From Prochlorococcus sp. AG-388-F11 (lineage in GTDB: Bacteria > Cyanobacteriota > Cyanobacteriia > PCC-6307 > Cyanobiaceae): 64,000 bases of DNA. Under the pieces are notes generated by a model, which did not search any database, was not told the origin of the DNA, and saw only the letters and a list, made by a program, of their open reading frames with translations. The stretch lies in NCBI GenBank assembly GCA_003279845.1, contig QCGP01000004.1, positions 62,001 through 126,000 of the forward strand. The letters run 5' to 3'. Position numbers and translations under genes: made by a program. Every line of letters begins with the position of its first letter. The first letter of the stretch is position 1. Shown piece by piece: positions 57,683-64,000 of this stretch.

Positions 57683-58066
57683 TTATTTAATATGTCTAAC
57701 TCCATCAACGGGTCGATACTCATCGCCAGTTAATTCCTCATAAATGATTGCTGGCAATCCAGTTTCAAACATTGTTTGCAACGCTTCTTTAAGCATAGGA
57801 TTCCAGCCACCAGTACTTACTTTTCCATGTCTTACTGTCCAGTCCCATGTTCCTTGAAGATCTCTAGGTATTCTTCCTTCTCTATCTCTTCGAGCTACTA
57901 AATCTAGAGATTCAACTATACCAACAATAATTGGGTTTTTGCCGTAAGACGGAGTGAGACTTAGTTCAAGTCTAACTGGATCTTGCTTGACCATTTTCAA
58001 ACGAAACCTTGGCGGCAACTTAAGAGATCTAATGACAGCTGAAACAATTTTTGTTCTTAATTCCAA
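57683..58066 (-). CDS. conserved hypothetical protein
   Basis: A 127-residue soluble basic protein with conserved look: KIVSAVIRSLKLPPRFRLKM, LELSLTPSYGKNPIIVGIVES and DREGRIPRDLQGTWDWTVRHG. Reading fits a cyanobacterial protein of unknown function; I do not recall its family name with confidence. The start is TTG at 58066, preceded by an AGG-containing region. Downstream of a DUF2973-like membrane gene on the same strand (26-base gap), so likely one transcript. Confidence 0.75.
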   Translation of the reverse strand: MELRTKIVSAVIRSLKLPPRFRLKMVKQDPVRLELSLTPSYGKNPIIVGIVESLDLVARRDREGRIPRDLQGTWDWTVRHGKVSTGGWNPMLKEALQTMFETGLPAIIYEELTGDEYRPVDGVRHIK

Positions 58067-58092
58067 TTTTTTTTACCTAAATTTTAATATGA

Positions 58093-58359
58093 TTAGTCAG
58101 TTGTTGAACCCTTTTCTTCAAGTGGAGAGTCATTATCATTGGAAAACCTTACTGTTAGAAGTTCCTCTTCTGTTATGTTTCCTGACTTATCAAGAAGTTC
58201 TGGATGTATAGTATATTTTTTTTGTTTAAGATTTACATTATTAAAACGTTTTTTTTCTAAATCTGTTACCCCCCAGCCATTTGACATCACTTTAAAAGCT
58301 TTCCAAACTAAATAGGTTAGTGCAGCAGAATATATTATAGGAAAAATGATGGTCATCAA
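58093..58359 (-). CDS. small membrane protein (DUF2973-like)
   Basis: An 88-residue protein with one N-terminal transmembrane helix (about residues 3-24, IIFPIIYSAALTYLVWKAF) and a soluble acidic tail. The pattern SNGWGVTDLEKKRF and YTIHPELLDKSGNITEEELLTVRF resembles cyanobacterial DUF2973 proteins, moderately sure. Function unknown. Divergent from the HtrA gene across 131 bases. Confidence 0.68.
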   Translation of the reverse strand: MMTIIFPIIYSAALTYLVWKAFKVMSNGWGVTDLEKKRFNNVNLKQKKYTIHPELLDKSGNITEEELLTVRFSNDNDSPLEEKGSTTD

Positions 58360-58490
58360 ACTTATAAATTAATTAGATGTATGATTAATATAATAGCCCG
58401 AAAAAAATCAAATTAGCTATTTTAATTAAATAAATTTCCCCCTTAAACTAAATAAATTTTTTATGGTTATATTAATAGTTCACAAATTTT

Positions 58491-59651
58491 GTGTATCTAA
58501 TGTTTTTGAAGTACATAAGAAAATCAACTCTAAAGAGCTGCATCCACGAGAAGATATTACTCTCTTCAGCCATATCACTTAGTATATTGTGTCCGTCAAA
58601 TGTAATATCCCAACCATTAATTAATCCCAATTTTAATGAGATTAATAAATATTCAAACAAATCTTTTATAACTAAAGCTGTAGAAAAAACTGGTTCCTCT
58701 GTAGTAACAATTGATACTCAAAGATTAGTCAAAAAAAGAAAATTACCAAGAAATTCTCAACTATTTTTAGACCCATATTTTGAAAGATTTTTTGGATTAA
58801 ATTTACCTTACGACAATCAGCCCAAAATAGAGCAAAGCCAAGGCAGTGGATTTATATTTGCAGATGGACTTATAATGACTAATTCACACGTTGTAAATGG
58901 ATCTGATAAGGTAATTATTGGTTTAACCAATGGCAAAAAATATAAAGGAAAACTTATCGGGCAAGACTTTTTTACCGATATAGCTGTTCTAAAGATTGAA
59001 GGGAAAGGACCTTGGCCAAAAGCAAAATTGGGCGATTCTTCAAAAATTAGAGTTGGTGATTGGGCAATCGCAGTTGGAAATCCATTCGGGCTGGAAAATA
59101 CAGTTACTCTTGGTATAGTTAGCAATCTAAAACGAAACGTCACTCAATTAGGTATATATGATAAAAAACTAGAACTTATTCAAACAGATGCTGCTATTAA
59201 TCCTGGAAATTCAGGTGGTCCATTATTGAATAGTAATGGCGACGTAATTGGTATTAACACCTTGATAAGATCTGGTCCTGGAGCAGGCTTGAGTTTCGCA
59301 ATTCCGATAAATAAAGCTAAGGAAATTGCCGCTCAATTAATCAAAAATGGAAAAGTAATACATCCTATGATTGGGATAAGCCTTATCGATGAAAGTAAAT
59401 TTGAAATAAAAAATAATTCAGTAAAAGTTGGTTATGTAGTACCAAATAGTCCGGCTGAAAAGAGTGGTATTATGGTCAATGACATAATTATCAAAGTGGG
59501 TAATAAAGATATTGAAAAGGCTTCGGATGTTATAAGCGAGATAAGTAAAAATGGTATTAAGAAACGAATAAATATTTTATTAAAGCGAAGAAATAAATTT
59601 ATTAGATTGGAAGTAATACCAACTGATATTACGAACCTAGGAAATAAGTAA
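58491..59651 (+). CDS. HtrA/Deg-type serine protease
   Basis: Periplasmic or lumenal quality-control protease. 386 residues: N-terminal hydrophobic export segment (about 22-38), trypsin-like domain with triad H133 (MTNSHVV), D163 (FTDIAVL) and S241 (NPGNSGGPL), and one C-terminal PDZ domain (NNSVKVGYVVPNSPAEKSGI). Matches the Deg/HhoA/HtrA group of cyanobacteria. Start is GTG at 58491 or ATG at 58500; the latter gives a cleaner signal peptide. Which of the three cyanobacterial paralogues (HhoA, HhoB, HtrA) it is cannot be fixed here. Confidence 0.93.
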   Translation: MYLMFLKYIRKSTLKSCIHEKILLSSAISLSILCPSNVISQPLINPNFNEINKYSNKSFITKAVEKTGSSVVTIDTQRLVKKRKLPRNSQLFLDPYFERFFGLNLPYDNQPKIEQSQGSGFIFADGLIMTNSHVVNGSDKVIIGLTNGKKYKGKLIGQDFFTDIAVLKIEGKGPWPKAKLGDSSKIRVGDWAIAVGNPFGLENTVTLGIVSNLKRNVTQLGIYDKKLELIQTDAAINPGNSGGPLLNSNGDVIGINTLIRSGPGAGLSFAIPINKAKEIAAQLIKNGKVIHPMIGISLIDESKFEIKNNSVKVGYVVPNSPAEKSGIMVNDIIIKVGNKDIEKASDVISEISKNGIKKRINILLKRRNKFIRLEVIPTDITNLGNK

Positions 59652-59656
59652 AAAAC

Positions 59657-59800
59657 TCAATTATCGTATTCTTTAAGTATTTCTACACACCTACAAATAC
59701 AATTTCCATATTTTATATCTACTGCTAGCAATAGATTTAAAATAGCATTCAATAGATGAGAAAATTGAAACTTTTTTTCTTTGAAATCATAATTTTTCAT
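59657..59800 (-). CDS. candidate small protein (47 aa)
   Basis: An ATG-started frame of 47 codons in the 285-base gap between the HtrA gene and the ABC-F gene. The translation starts MKNYDFKEKKFQFSHLL, has a hydrophobic stretch NAILNLLLAV and a Cys-rich end YGNCICRCVEILKEYDN (CxCxC). Codon use and residue balance look protein-like rather than random AT-rich translation. No clear ribosome-binding site lies upstream. Function unknown. Confidence 0.42.
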   Translation of the reverse strand: MKNYDFKEKKFQFSHLLNAILNLLLAVDIKYGNCICRCVEILKEYDN

Positions 59801-59936
59801 AAAAATTTTACAGCTTAGTTTTGTATTTTTAATATTAAAAAAATAAAAAACCCTGTAAAGATAAATGAGAGATCTTCTCTAGTTGAATGCAAACTTTTTA
59901 AAAACAACAAAAATTATTTTAAAATGAACGATCTTT

Positions 59937-61547
59937 TTATTTTTTTTCTAGATAGTATTCATAATTCCCATTATGCGAAATTAATTTTGAATCTTTAATT
60001 TCGATAATTCTATTAGCAACTTTTGAAATAAAATATCTATCATGAGAAATGATTAATAATGAACCTTTATAATTCTTAATTGCTAATTCTAAATTTTCTT
60101 TAGATTGCAGATCCAAATGGTTAGTTGGCTCATCCAATAGCAGAAAATTGCTCGGATTCATAATCATAAGAGCCAATGCTAATCTTGCCTTTTCTCCGCC
60201 ACTGAGTTGTTTAATATATTTAAAAACAGTTTCATTTTGAAAACCAAAACCTCCTAAAAATGTTCTTACTTTTTTTTGTGACCATTCTGGAGATTTATTA
60301 CAAATTAAATCAATAACCCTCTCCTCGAGTGAAAGTACTTCAGCCTGGTTCTGTTCATAATGGCTTGTTATTATATTATGTTTACCTAGATTAACTTCTC
60401 CAATTTCAGGTGATATTTGTTTCATAATAATTTTAAGCAATGTAGATTTACCGCAACCATTAGGTCCTAATATTGCTATTTTCTCCCCCGAAGAAATCTT
60501 TAAATTAACATCTAAAAAAAGAATGTTATCTTCATAACTATGAGACAAATTTTTGATATTAAGAACTAATTTTCCTGAACGAGGACATTCTGGAAAATTA
60601 AAAACAGGACTTTTTGATTTTGCTACAGGAGCCTCAATTTTAGACTTCTTTTTTAATTGTTTTTCTCTACTCTTTGCTTGAGAACTTCTAGTTGCACTAG
60701 CTCTAAATCTATCTATATATTTCTTCTGAATCTCAATTTCTTTTTTTTGTAATTCATATGCTTTTTTTTGTGATTCTTGATTTAAAGCCTTCTGTTCCAC
60801 AAAAAAAGAGTAGTTTCCAATATATGTTTCAGATATTCCTCTATCTACAAAAATTATTTTTTTACATAATTTATCTAAAAAATATCTATCATGACTAATT
60901 ATTATAATTGCAATCTTAAGCGAGGATAGATATTCTTCAAGCCAAAAAATACTTTCTAAATCTAAATGATTGGTTGGTTCATCAAGTAAAAGTAAATCGG
61001 GTTTTTGTAAGATTATTTTTCCAAGCGCAACTTTCATCTGCCATCCACCAGAAAAATTTCCAACTAATTTATCAGCATCATCTATAGAGAAGCCTAGTTT
61101 TGGTAATATTTTTTCTACATCAGATTGCATTTTGTACCCACCTAAAGCTTCAAATTCTGCTTGATATTTTGCGAGTTTATTTACTAATGTTTCAAGTTCA
61201 ACTGAATTCTTTTTTATATCAAATGATTTCATTTTATTCTCAATTTCATAAAGTTTCATCGCAACATTTTGTATATCTTTGAAAGAACTTTCTAATTCCT
61301 CCCTTACTGAATAGTTCAAATTACAATCAAACTCTTGTTTTAAATGAGCAATTTTAGGATTTCCCTCTTTTATGATTGTTCCACTTGTTTGATCTTCCTC
61401 TCCAATTAAAATCTTAAATTGGGTTGATTTACCTGCTCCATTGGAACCAACTAAGCCAACTTTTTCTCCTTTCTTAATCTCCCAATTAATATTTTTTAAA
61501 ACGACATCAGTAGAATAAATTTTAGTTACACCTTCAAATCTAATCAC
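59937..61547 (-). CDS. ABC-F family ATPase
   Basis: A 536-residue soluble protein with two ABC domains and no transmembrane part: Walker A VGSNGAGKST and LGPNGCGKST, signatures FSGGWQMKVAL and LSGGEKARLAL, both followed by LLDEPTNHLDL. A charged linker of about 80 residues (KKEIEIQKKYIDRFRASATRSSQAKSREKQ) is the P-site tRNA-interaction motif region of ABC-F proteins. Such proteins act on ribosomes (EttA/Uup/YdiF type). Which subtype is unclear; the linker suggests YdiF/Uup-like. Confidence 0.92.
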   Translation of the reverse strand: MIRFEGVTKIYSTDVVLKNINWEIKKGEKVGLVGSNGAGKSTQFKILIGEEDQTSGTIIKEGNPKIAHLKQEFDCNLNYSVREELESSFKDIQNVAMKLYEIENKMKSFDIKKNSVELETLVNKLAKYQAEFEALGGYKMQSDVEKILPKLGFSIDDADKLVGNFSGGWQMKVALGKIILQKPDLLLLDEPTNHLDLESIFWLEEYLSSLKIAIIIISHDRYFLDKLCKKIIFVDRGISETYIGNYSFFVEQKALNQESQKKAYELQKKEIEIQKKYIDRFRASATRSSQAKSREKQLKKKSKIEAPVAKSKSPVFNFPECPRSGKLVLNIKNLSHSYEDNILFLDVNLKISSGEKIAILGPNGCGKSTLLKIIMKQISPEIGEVNLGKHNIITSHYEQNQAEVLSLEERVIDLICNKSPEWSQKKVRTFLGGFGFQNETVFKYIKQLSGGEKARLALALMIMNPSNFLLLDEPTNHLDLQSKENLELAIKNYKGSLLIISHDRYFISKVANRIIEIKDSKLISHNGNYEYYLEKK

Positions 61548-61618
61548 TTTTTTAAAAATAGAATTTACAAAATCTGAGGGTTATTTACTAAAAATATATT
61601 GTGGAATAAAATCGAGTT

Positions 61619-61795
61619 ATGAAAAGAATAGAACAGATTGTAGTAATTTTCATAGCTGCAGCTCTTGCGATTCCAAGTTATTGGTTTTTTTGGACTTTAG
61701 CTGGTGGAGGGGGGTACAACAGAAGAATAAAACCTATTATGGATAAAAACAGTAATTATTCGAAGCCTTTACCTAAAGACCTCCCCGAGCCTTAA
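61619..61795 (+). CDS. small membrane protein (58 aa)
   Basis: A 58-codon ATG frame. The protein has one transmembrane helix (about residues 6-28, QIVVIFIAAALAIPSYWFFW) followed by LAGGGGYNRR and a basic, Pro-rich tail (KPLPKDLPEP). Composition is strongly protein-like, and its 3' end overlaps the convergent Nif11-like gene by 23 bases. Small single-helix proteins of this type are common in cyanobacterial membranes; the role is unknown. Confidence 0.65.
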   Translation: MKRIEQIVVIFIAAALAIPSYWFFWTLAGGGGYNRRIKPIMDKNSNYSKPLPKDLPEP

Positions 61796-62003
61796 CCAAC
61801 CACATTTTAGTTGCCTCATCATCAATAGTGCTCAAATATTCAATTACTTCTTCTTTGGTCACAGAAATATTTAACTCGTTACCAATATCGCAAATTTTAT
61901 CAAGGGCTTTTTTAGGGTTAGTCAAAGCTATCATAAACAAACTTTGTTTCTTTTTAGAGTCGTTTGCTATTAACTTATAGAGCTTTTCAGCATTACTGTT
62001 CAT
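61773..62003 (-). CDS. Nif11-like small protein
   Basis: A 76-residue protein of the Nif11 leader-like fold: AEKLYKLIANDSKKKQSLF followed by ICDIGNELNISVTKEEVIEYL. Nif11-type domains serve as leader peptides of ribosomal natural products (for example prochlorosins) or occur as free-standing small proteins. It ends KARGGL, i.e. a Gly-Gly with only one residue after it, so no core peptide is encoded in this frame. Start ATG at 62003. No lanthionine synthetase or peptidase is nearby. Likely a stand-alone Nif11-like protein. Confidence 0.62.
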   Translation of the reverse strand: MNSNAEKLYKLIANDSKKKQSLFMIALTNPKKALDKICDIGNELNISVTKEEVIEYLSTIDDEATKMWLVKARGGL

Positions 62004-62038
62004 GTTTTTAATAATCTATTTATTAATAGATTATTACT

Positions 62039-62377
62039 TCAAGCTACATTTTTTTCATTATATTTATTAAAAGATAAATCATTATCAGTTTCTTTTATTT
62101 CTTTTGCTGATGCATCTGCCATACTTCTTGCATCTAAACATAAAACCTTTCTCAGTTTCGCAAAGTTAGCTGCATGAGATTTTCTTCCATCTTTTTGAGC
62201 ATAATACTCAGACTGTTGAAGTATATGGTGAAGATGAGTTAGCAAATATGGACTAATTACAGCTGATACCAAAACATCGCTATTTTCATTTTCTTGAGAA
62301 TCAGGATTAACTAATCTTTTTTTTGTTTTACCAATTATCGACCTTTTAGGTGAATCAAGTTTTCTTGAATTTTTCAT
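62039..62377 (-). CDS. hypothetical protein
   Basis: An approximately 112-residue protein from the ATG at 62377 (MKNSRKLDSPKR); an upstream frame extends to 62437 but with a non-protein-like start. It has a basic Ser/Lys-rich N-terminus, a helical middle (VISPYLLTHLHHILQQSEYYAQKDGRKSHAANFAKLRKVLC; His- and Tyr-rich) and an acidic end. I do not recognise a family. Divergent from the ribbon-helix-helix gene over a 118-base region containing an inverted repeat. Confidence 0.62.
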   Translation of the reverse strand: MKNSRKLDSPKRSIIGKTKKRLVNPDSQENENSDVLVSAVISPYLLTHLHHILQQSEYYAQKDGRKSHAANFAKLRKVLCLDARSMADASAKEIKETDNDLSFNKYNEKNVA

Positions 62378-62428
62378 GGGGCAATAAAAACAATTAATTA
62401 ATACGGACGTATATTTCCTTATTAATAA

Positions 62429-62465
62429 TATACACAAAGATAGTATCCTTGACTAACTGTGTATA
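62429..62465. promoter_or_regulatory. inverted repeat between divergent genes (putative operator)
   Basis: TATACACA at 62429-62436 and its reverse complement TGTGTATA at 62458-62465, separated by 21 bases (centre near 62447). It sits 30 bases ahead of the ribbon-helix-helix gene start and about 50 ahead of the divergent unknown gene start, where an operator or promoter would be expected. The arms are AT-rich so chance is not excluded. Confidence 0.45.
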
Positions 62466-62495
62466 CTTATAAGTAACAGTTATCAACTTTGACTC

Positions 62496-62798
62496 ATGGC
62501 TACCCGTCAAAACTCAACCAATGGGAAGCCTAAATCCCCAAGAATTCAAGTAGTACTCCCCGAAATAATGTGCGAACAACTTACCACTTTAGCCAGTAAC
62601 GAATCTAGGACAGTTAGTAATATGGCAAAAGTATTAATACAAGAAGGTATAAAAAAATATTTAGAAAAAGACAGAAAATCACTAGTTGCAGAAAATAATT
62701 TAAATACCGATAAATTTAGAGATGAACTTGAAAAACAAAGCATCAGGAGATTAAAAAGAGCTCCTCAAAGGATTAGATACTATAAAAAATATGATTAA
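62496..62798 (+). CDS. ribbon-helix-helix (CopG-like) protein
   Basis: A 100-residue protein with a CopG/Arc-like ribbon-helix-helix core: RIQVVLPEIMCEQLTTLASN (strand then helix A) followed by RTVSNMAKVLIQEGIKKYLE (turn and helix B). The C-terminal 40 residues are basic and charged (QSIRRLKRAPQRIRYYKKYD). RHH proteins bind DNA as dimers of dimers, often repressing their own promoter. No toxin gene is adjacent on the same strand, so this is unlikely to be a classical antitoxin. Confidence 0.72.
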   Translation: MATRQNSTNGKPKSPRIQVVLPEIMCEQLTTLASNESRTVSNMAKVLIQEGIKKYLEKDRKSLVAENNLNTDKFRDELEKQSIRRLKRAPQRIRYYKKYD

Positions 62799-62804
62799 AA
62801 ATTA

Positions 62805-63509
62805 TTAATTTTGAGGCAATTTCTGTAAATCTACAGTTTTACCCATAACCACCAAAATATTGCCTCTTTCCAAAATATATTTTGCTGGAGGATTAACTGT
62901 TAACTCTTCAGCAGGTCCCGCTGCAAGAACATTTACTAAATAATTTTTCCTCAAATTTAAATCTCTTAAAGATCTTCCAATAAATTCCTCTGGAACGGTT
63001 ATTTCATCTATACCAGTTTGATTATCTAATTCCAATCTTTCGATTAGATTAGGTCTTACAAGTTCTAAACCTAATCTTTCTCCTTGCATCCTAGATGGGA
63101 AAACAACTTTATCTGCACCTACCCTTTTTAACATTTTTTCATGCAAGTCACTCGTAGCTCTCGCTATTACTCTTTTCACTTTGCTACCGTCACTATCCTT
63201 AGCAATAAGTGTTGTAGTTATACTTGCTTCAATAGGTTCACTAATACCCACTACAACAGTATTCATTTCAAGTATTCCAGATTCCTTCATAGACTCTTCA
63301 TCAGTACAATCTACAACTCTAGCTTCTATTGAAGGTTCTAACTGTCTTAAATCGTCAATAGCTTTTTCCGAATAATCTGCAGCCAAAACATCTGCACCAT
63401 TACTAATAAGTTCTCTACAAACTGCGGTTCCAAACCTTCCAACGCCTACAACTGCAAAAGTGAGTGCTTCATTTTCTCTCTTTTGAGACCACTGCCACCA
63501 ATCAGCCAT
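62805..63509 (-). CDS. ktrA: potassium transporter regulatory subunit KtrA (TrkA family)
   Basis: A 234-residue cytosolic gating subunit: an RCK/TrkA-N Rossmann domain (VVGVGRFGTAVCRELI, GxGxxG, near residue 21; Asp in VLAADYSE) and a TrkA-C domain (from about 160). It binds ATP/ADP or NAD to gate the partner channel. The partner lies 18 bases upstream at the window edge. In Synechocystis the Ktr system mediates Na-dependent K+ uptake and osmotic stress responses. Confidence 0.92.
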   Translation of the reverse strand: MADWWQWSQKRENEALTFAVVGVGRFGTAVCRELISNGADVLAADYSEKAIDDLRQLEPSIEARVVDCTDEESMKESGILEMNTVVVGISEPIEASITTTLIAKDSDGSKVKRVIARATSDLHEKMLKRVGADKVVFPSRMQGERLGLELVRPNLIERLELDNQTGIDEITVPEEFIGRSLRDLNLRKNYLVNVLAAGPAEELTVNPPAKYILERGNILVVMGKTVDLQKLPQN

Positions 63510-63527
63510 AATGAAACTCAGTCAATT

Positions 63528-64000
63528 TTAAACATAGAGATCTGCCCTAGGATAGCCAATTCTCTTTTGTCTATCTATTCTACTCTTATAAAGAGCTTGC
63601 CAAAGTGCACTTAACAGTAAAAGGATCCCAAGTCTACCCACAAACATACCCACAATCAGAATAAATTGGCCAAAATGATTTAATTTTGCAGTTAAACCGA
63701 TATCAAATCCAACTGTTGCAAATGCAGAGATACAAGTAAAAAGAATTTCTAGGAATGTAAACGATTCTTTTTTAACAAACGTATTAGTGGTACTAAGCAA
63801 CATTGCCATTAAAAGAACAAAAAGCAAAGACCCAACTGTAATTCCAACTGCCTTGAGAATAACTTTATCTGAAATTAATCTATTACTAATAATTACATCT
63901 TTCTGCCCTCTTAAAGTTGATCTAGTTGCAGCCATTAAAGCAATAAATGTAGTTGTTTTTATACCTCCACCAGTACCTCCAGTACTCGCCCCAATAAACA
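63528..64000 (-). CDS. ktrB: potassium transporter membrane subunit KtrB (TrkH family), truncated by window edge
   Basis: C-terminal portion of a TrkH/KtrB-type K+ transporter; the frame stays open to the right edge, so the 5' part is missing. The last pore loop is visible upstream of the visible ATG: IGASTGGTGGGIKTTTFIA (selectivity-filter type TGGTGGGIKT, near 63940-63998). Three helices follow, ending in KSRIDRQKRIGYPRADLYV. Paired with ktrA downstream (18-base gap), as expected. The ATG at 63935 is internal, not the true start. Confidence 0.92.
   Translation of the reverse strand, partial: FIGASTGGTGGGIKTTTFIALMAATRSTLRGQKDVIISNRLISDKVILKAVGITVGSLLFVLLMAMLLSTTNTFVKKESFTFLEILFTCISAFATVGFDIGLTAKLNHFGQFILIVGMFVGRLGILLLLSALWQALYKSRIDRQKRIGYPRADLYV

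Noticed and set aside
59850-59880. Imperfect palindrome gagagatcttctct upstream of the ABC-F gene
   Set aside because: Weak stem, no T-run on either strand in the right position; I cannot call it a terminator or operator.
62378-62437. N-terminal extension of the 62039-62377 gene (MCILLIRKYTS...)
   Set aside because: The extra 20 codons cross the inverted repeat and promoter region; the internal ATG at 62377 gives a typical basic start.

Overview
The window looks like core chromosome of a marine picocyanobacterium of the genus Prochlorococcus, most likely a high-light-adapted (HL) lineage. The reasons are very low GC, tight gene packing with many overlaps, a cyanobacterial gene set (ndh, ycf3, ycf34, rpaA, rpaB, pedR-like, petL-like, hli, crtP/crtB/crtQ) and protein sequences that read as Prochlorococcus homologues. 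The strain assignment is inference; no database was searched. Both edges cut genes: ndhI on the left and a TrkH/KtrB transporter on the right.

Layout. 1-2.9 kb: ndhI-ndhG-ndhE, NAD kinase and a CYTH protein. 2.9-6.4 kb: small PedR-like regulator, metF, a sugar-phosphate nucleotidyltransferase and scpA. 6.5-15.4 kb: ndhD/ndhF, a Z-ISO-like NnrU protein, an RbcR-like LysR regulator, ndhM, crtP and crtB. 15.4-24.8 kb: RNA-binding protein, CCA-adding enzyme, ycf34, tsaB, then a lipid-initiation block (plsC, fabD, fabH, plsX) directly behind rpaB, followed by radA and ycf3. 24.9-29.6 kb: copper P-type ATPase, tmk, holB and rpaA. 29.6-31.9 kb is the only loose, very AT-rich stretch: one unknown gene, possible gene remnants, a frameshifted methyltransferase and tRNA-Asn. 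32-47.5 kb: mostly housekeeping genes, including cysK, ndhO, an LpxB-like protein, an IscA-type protein, crtQ, hemD, rbfA, crr7, aroK, a double PTPS protein and a petL-like gene. 47.5-61.5 kb: rimO, a VKOR-thioredoxin fusion, nadB, a PDZ/radical-SAM protein, a TolC-like protein, an inositol-monophosphatase-like protein, a YihY-type membrane protein, hli, an HtrA protease and an ABC-F ATPase. 61.6-64 kb: four small unknowns (one Nif11-like, one ribbon-helix-helix) and the KtrA/KtrB potassium pair.

Shared themes. The photosynthetic NDH-1 complex recurs in separate places (ndhI, G, E, D, F, M, O and the assembly factor crr7). Four steps of the poly-cis carotenoid route are present (crtB, crtP, Z-ISO-like, crtQ). 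Both OmpR-type regulators of the RpaA/RpaB pair are here.

I found no phage, IS element, CRISPR array or obvious new multi-gene system. The observations most worth a second look are an uncharged repetitive N-terminal extension on PlsX, the frameshifted methyltransferase with adjacent gene debris, a tiny Nif11-like protein ending in Gly-Gly-Leu, a dyad in front of a ribbon-helix-helix gene, a divergent gene pair whose start codons overlap, and several unannotated small ORFs.
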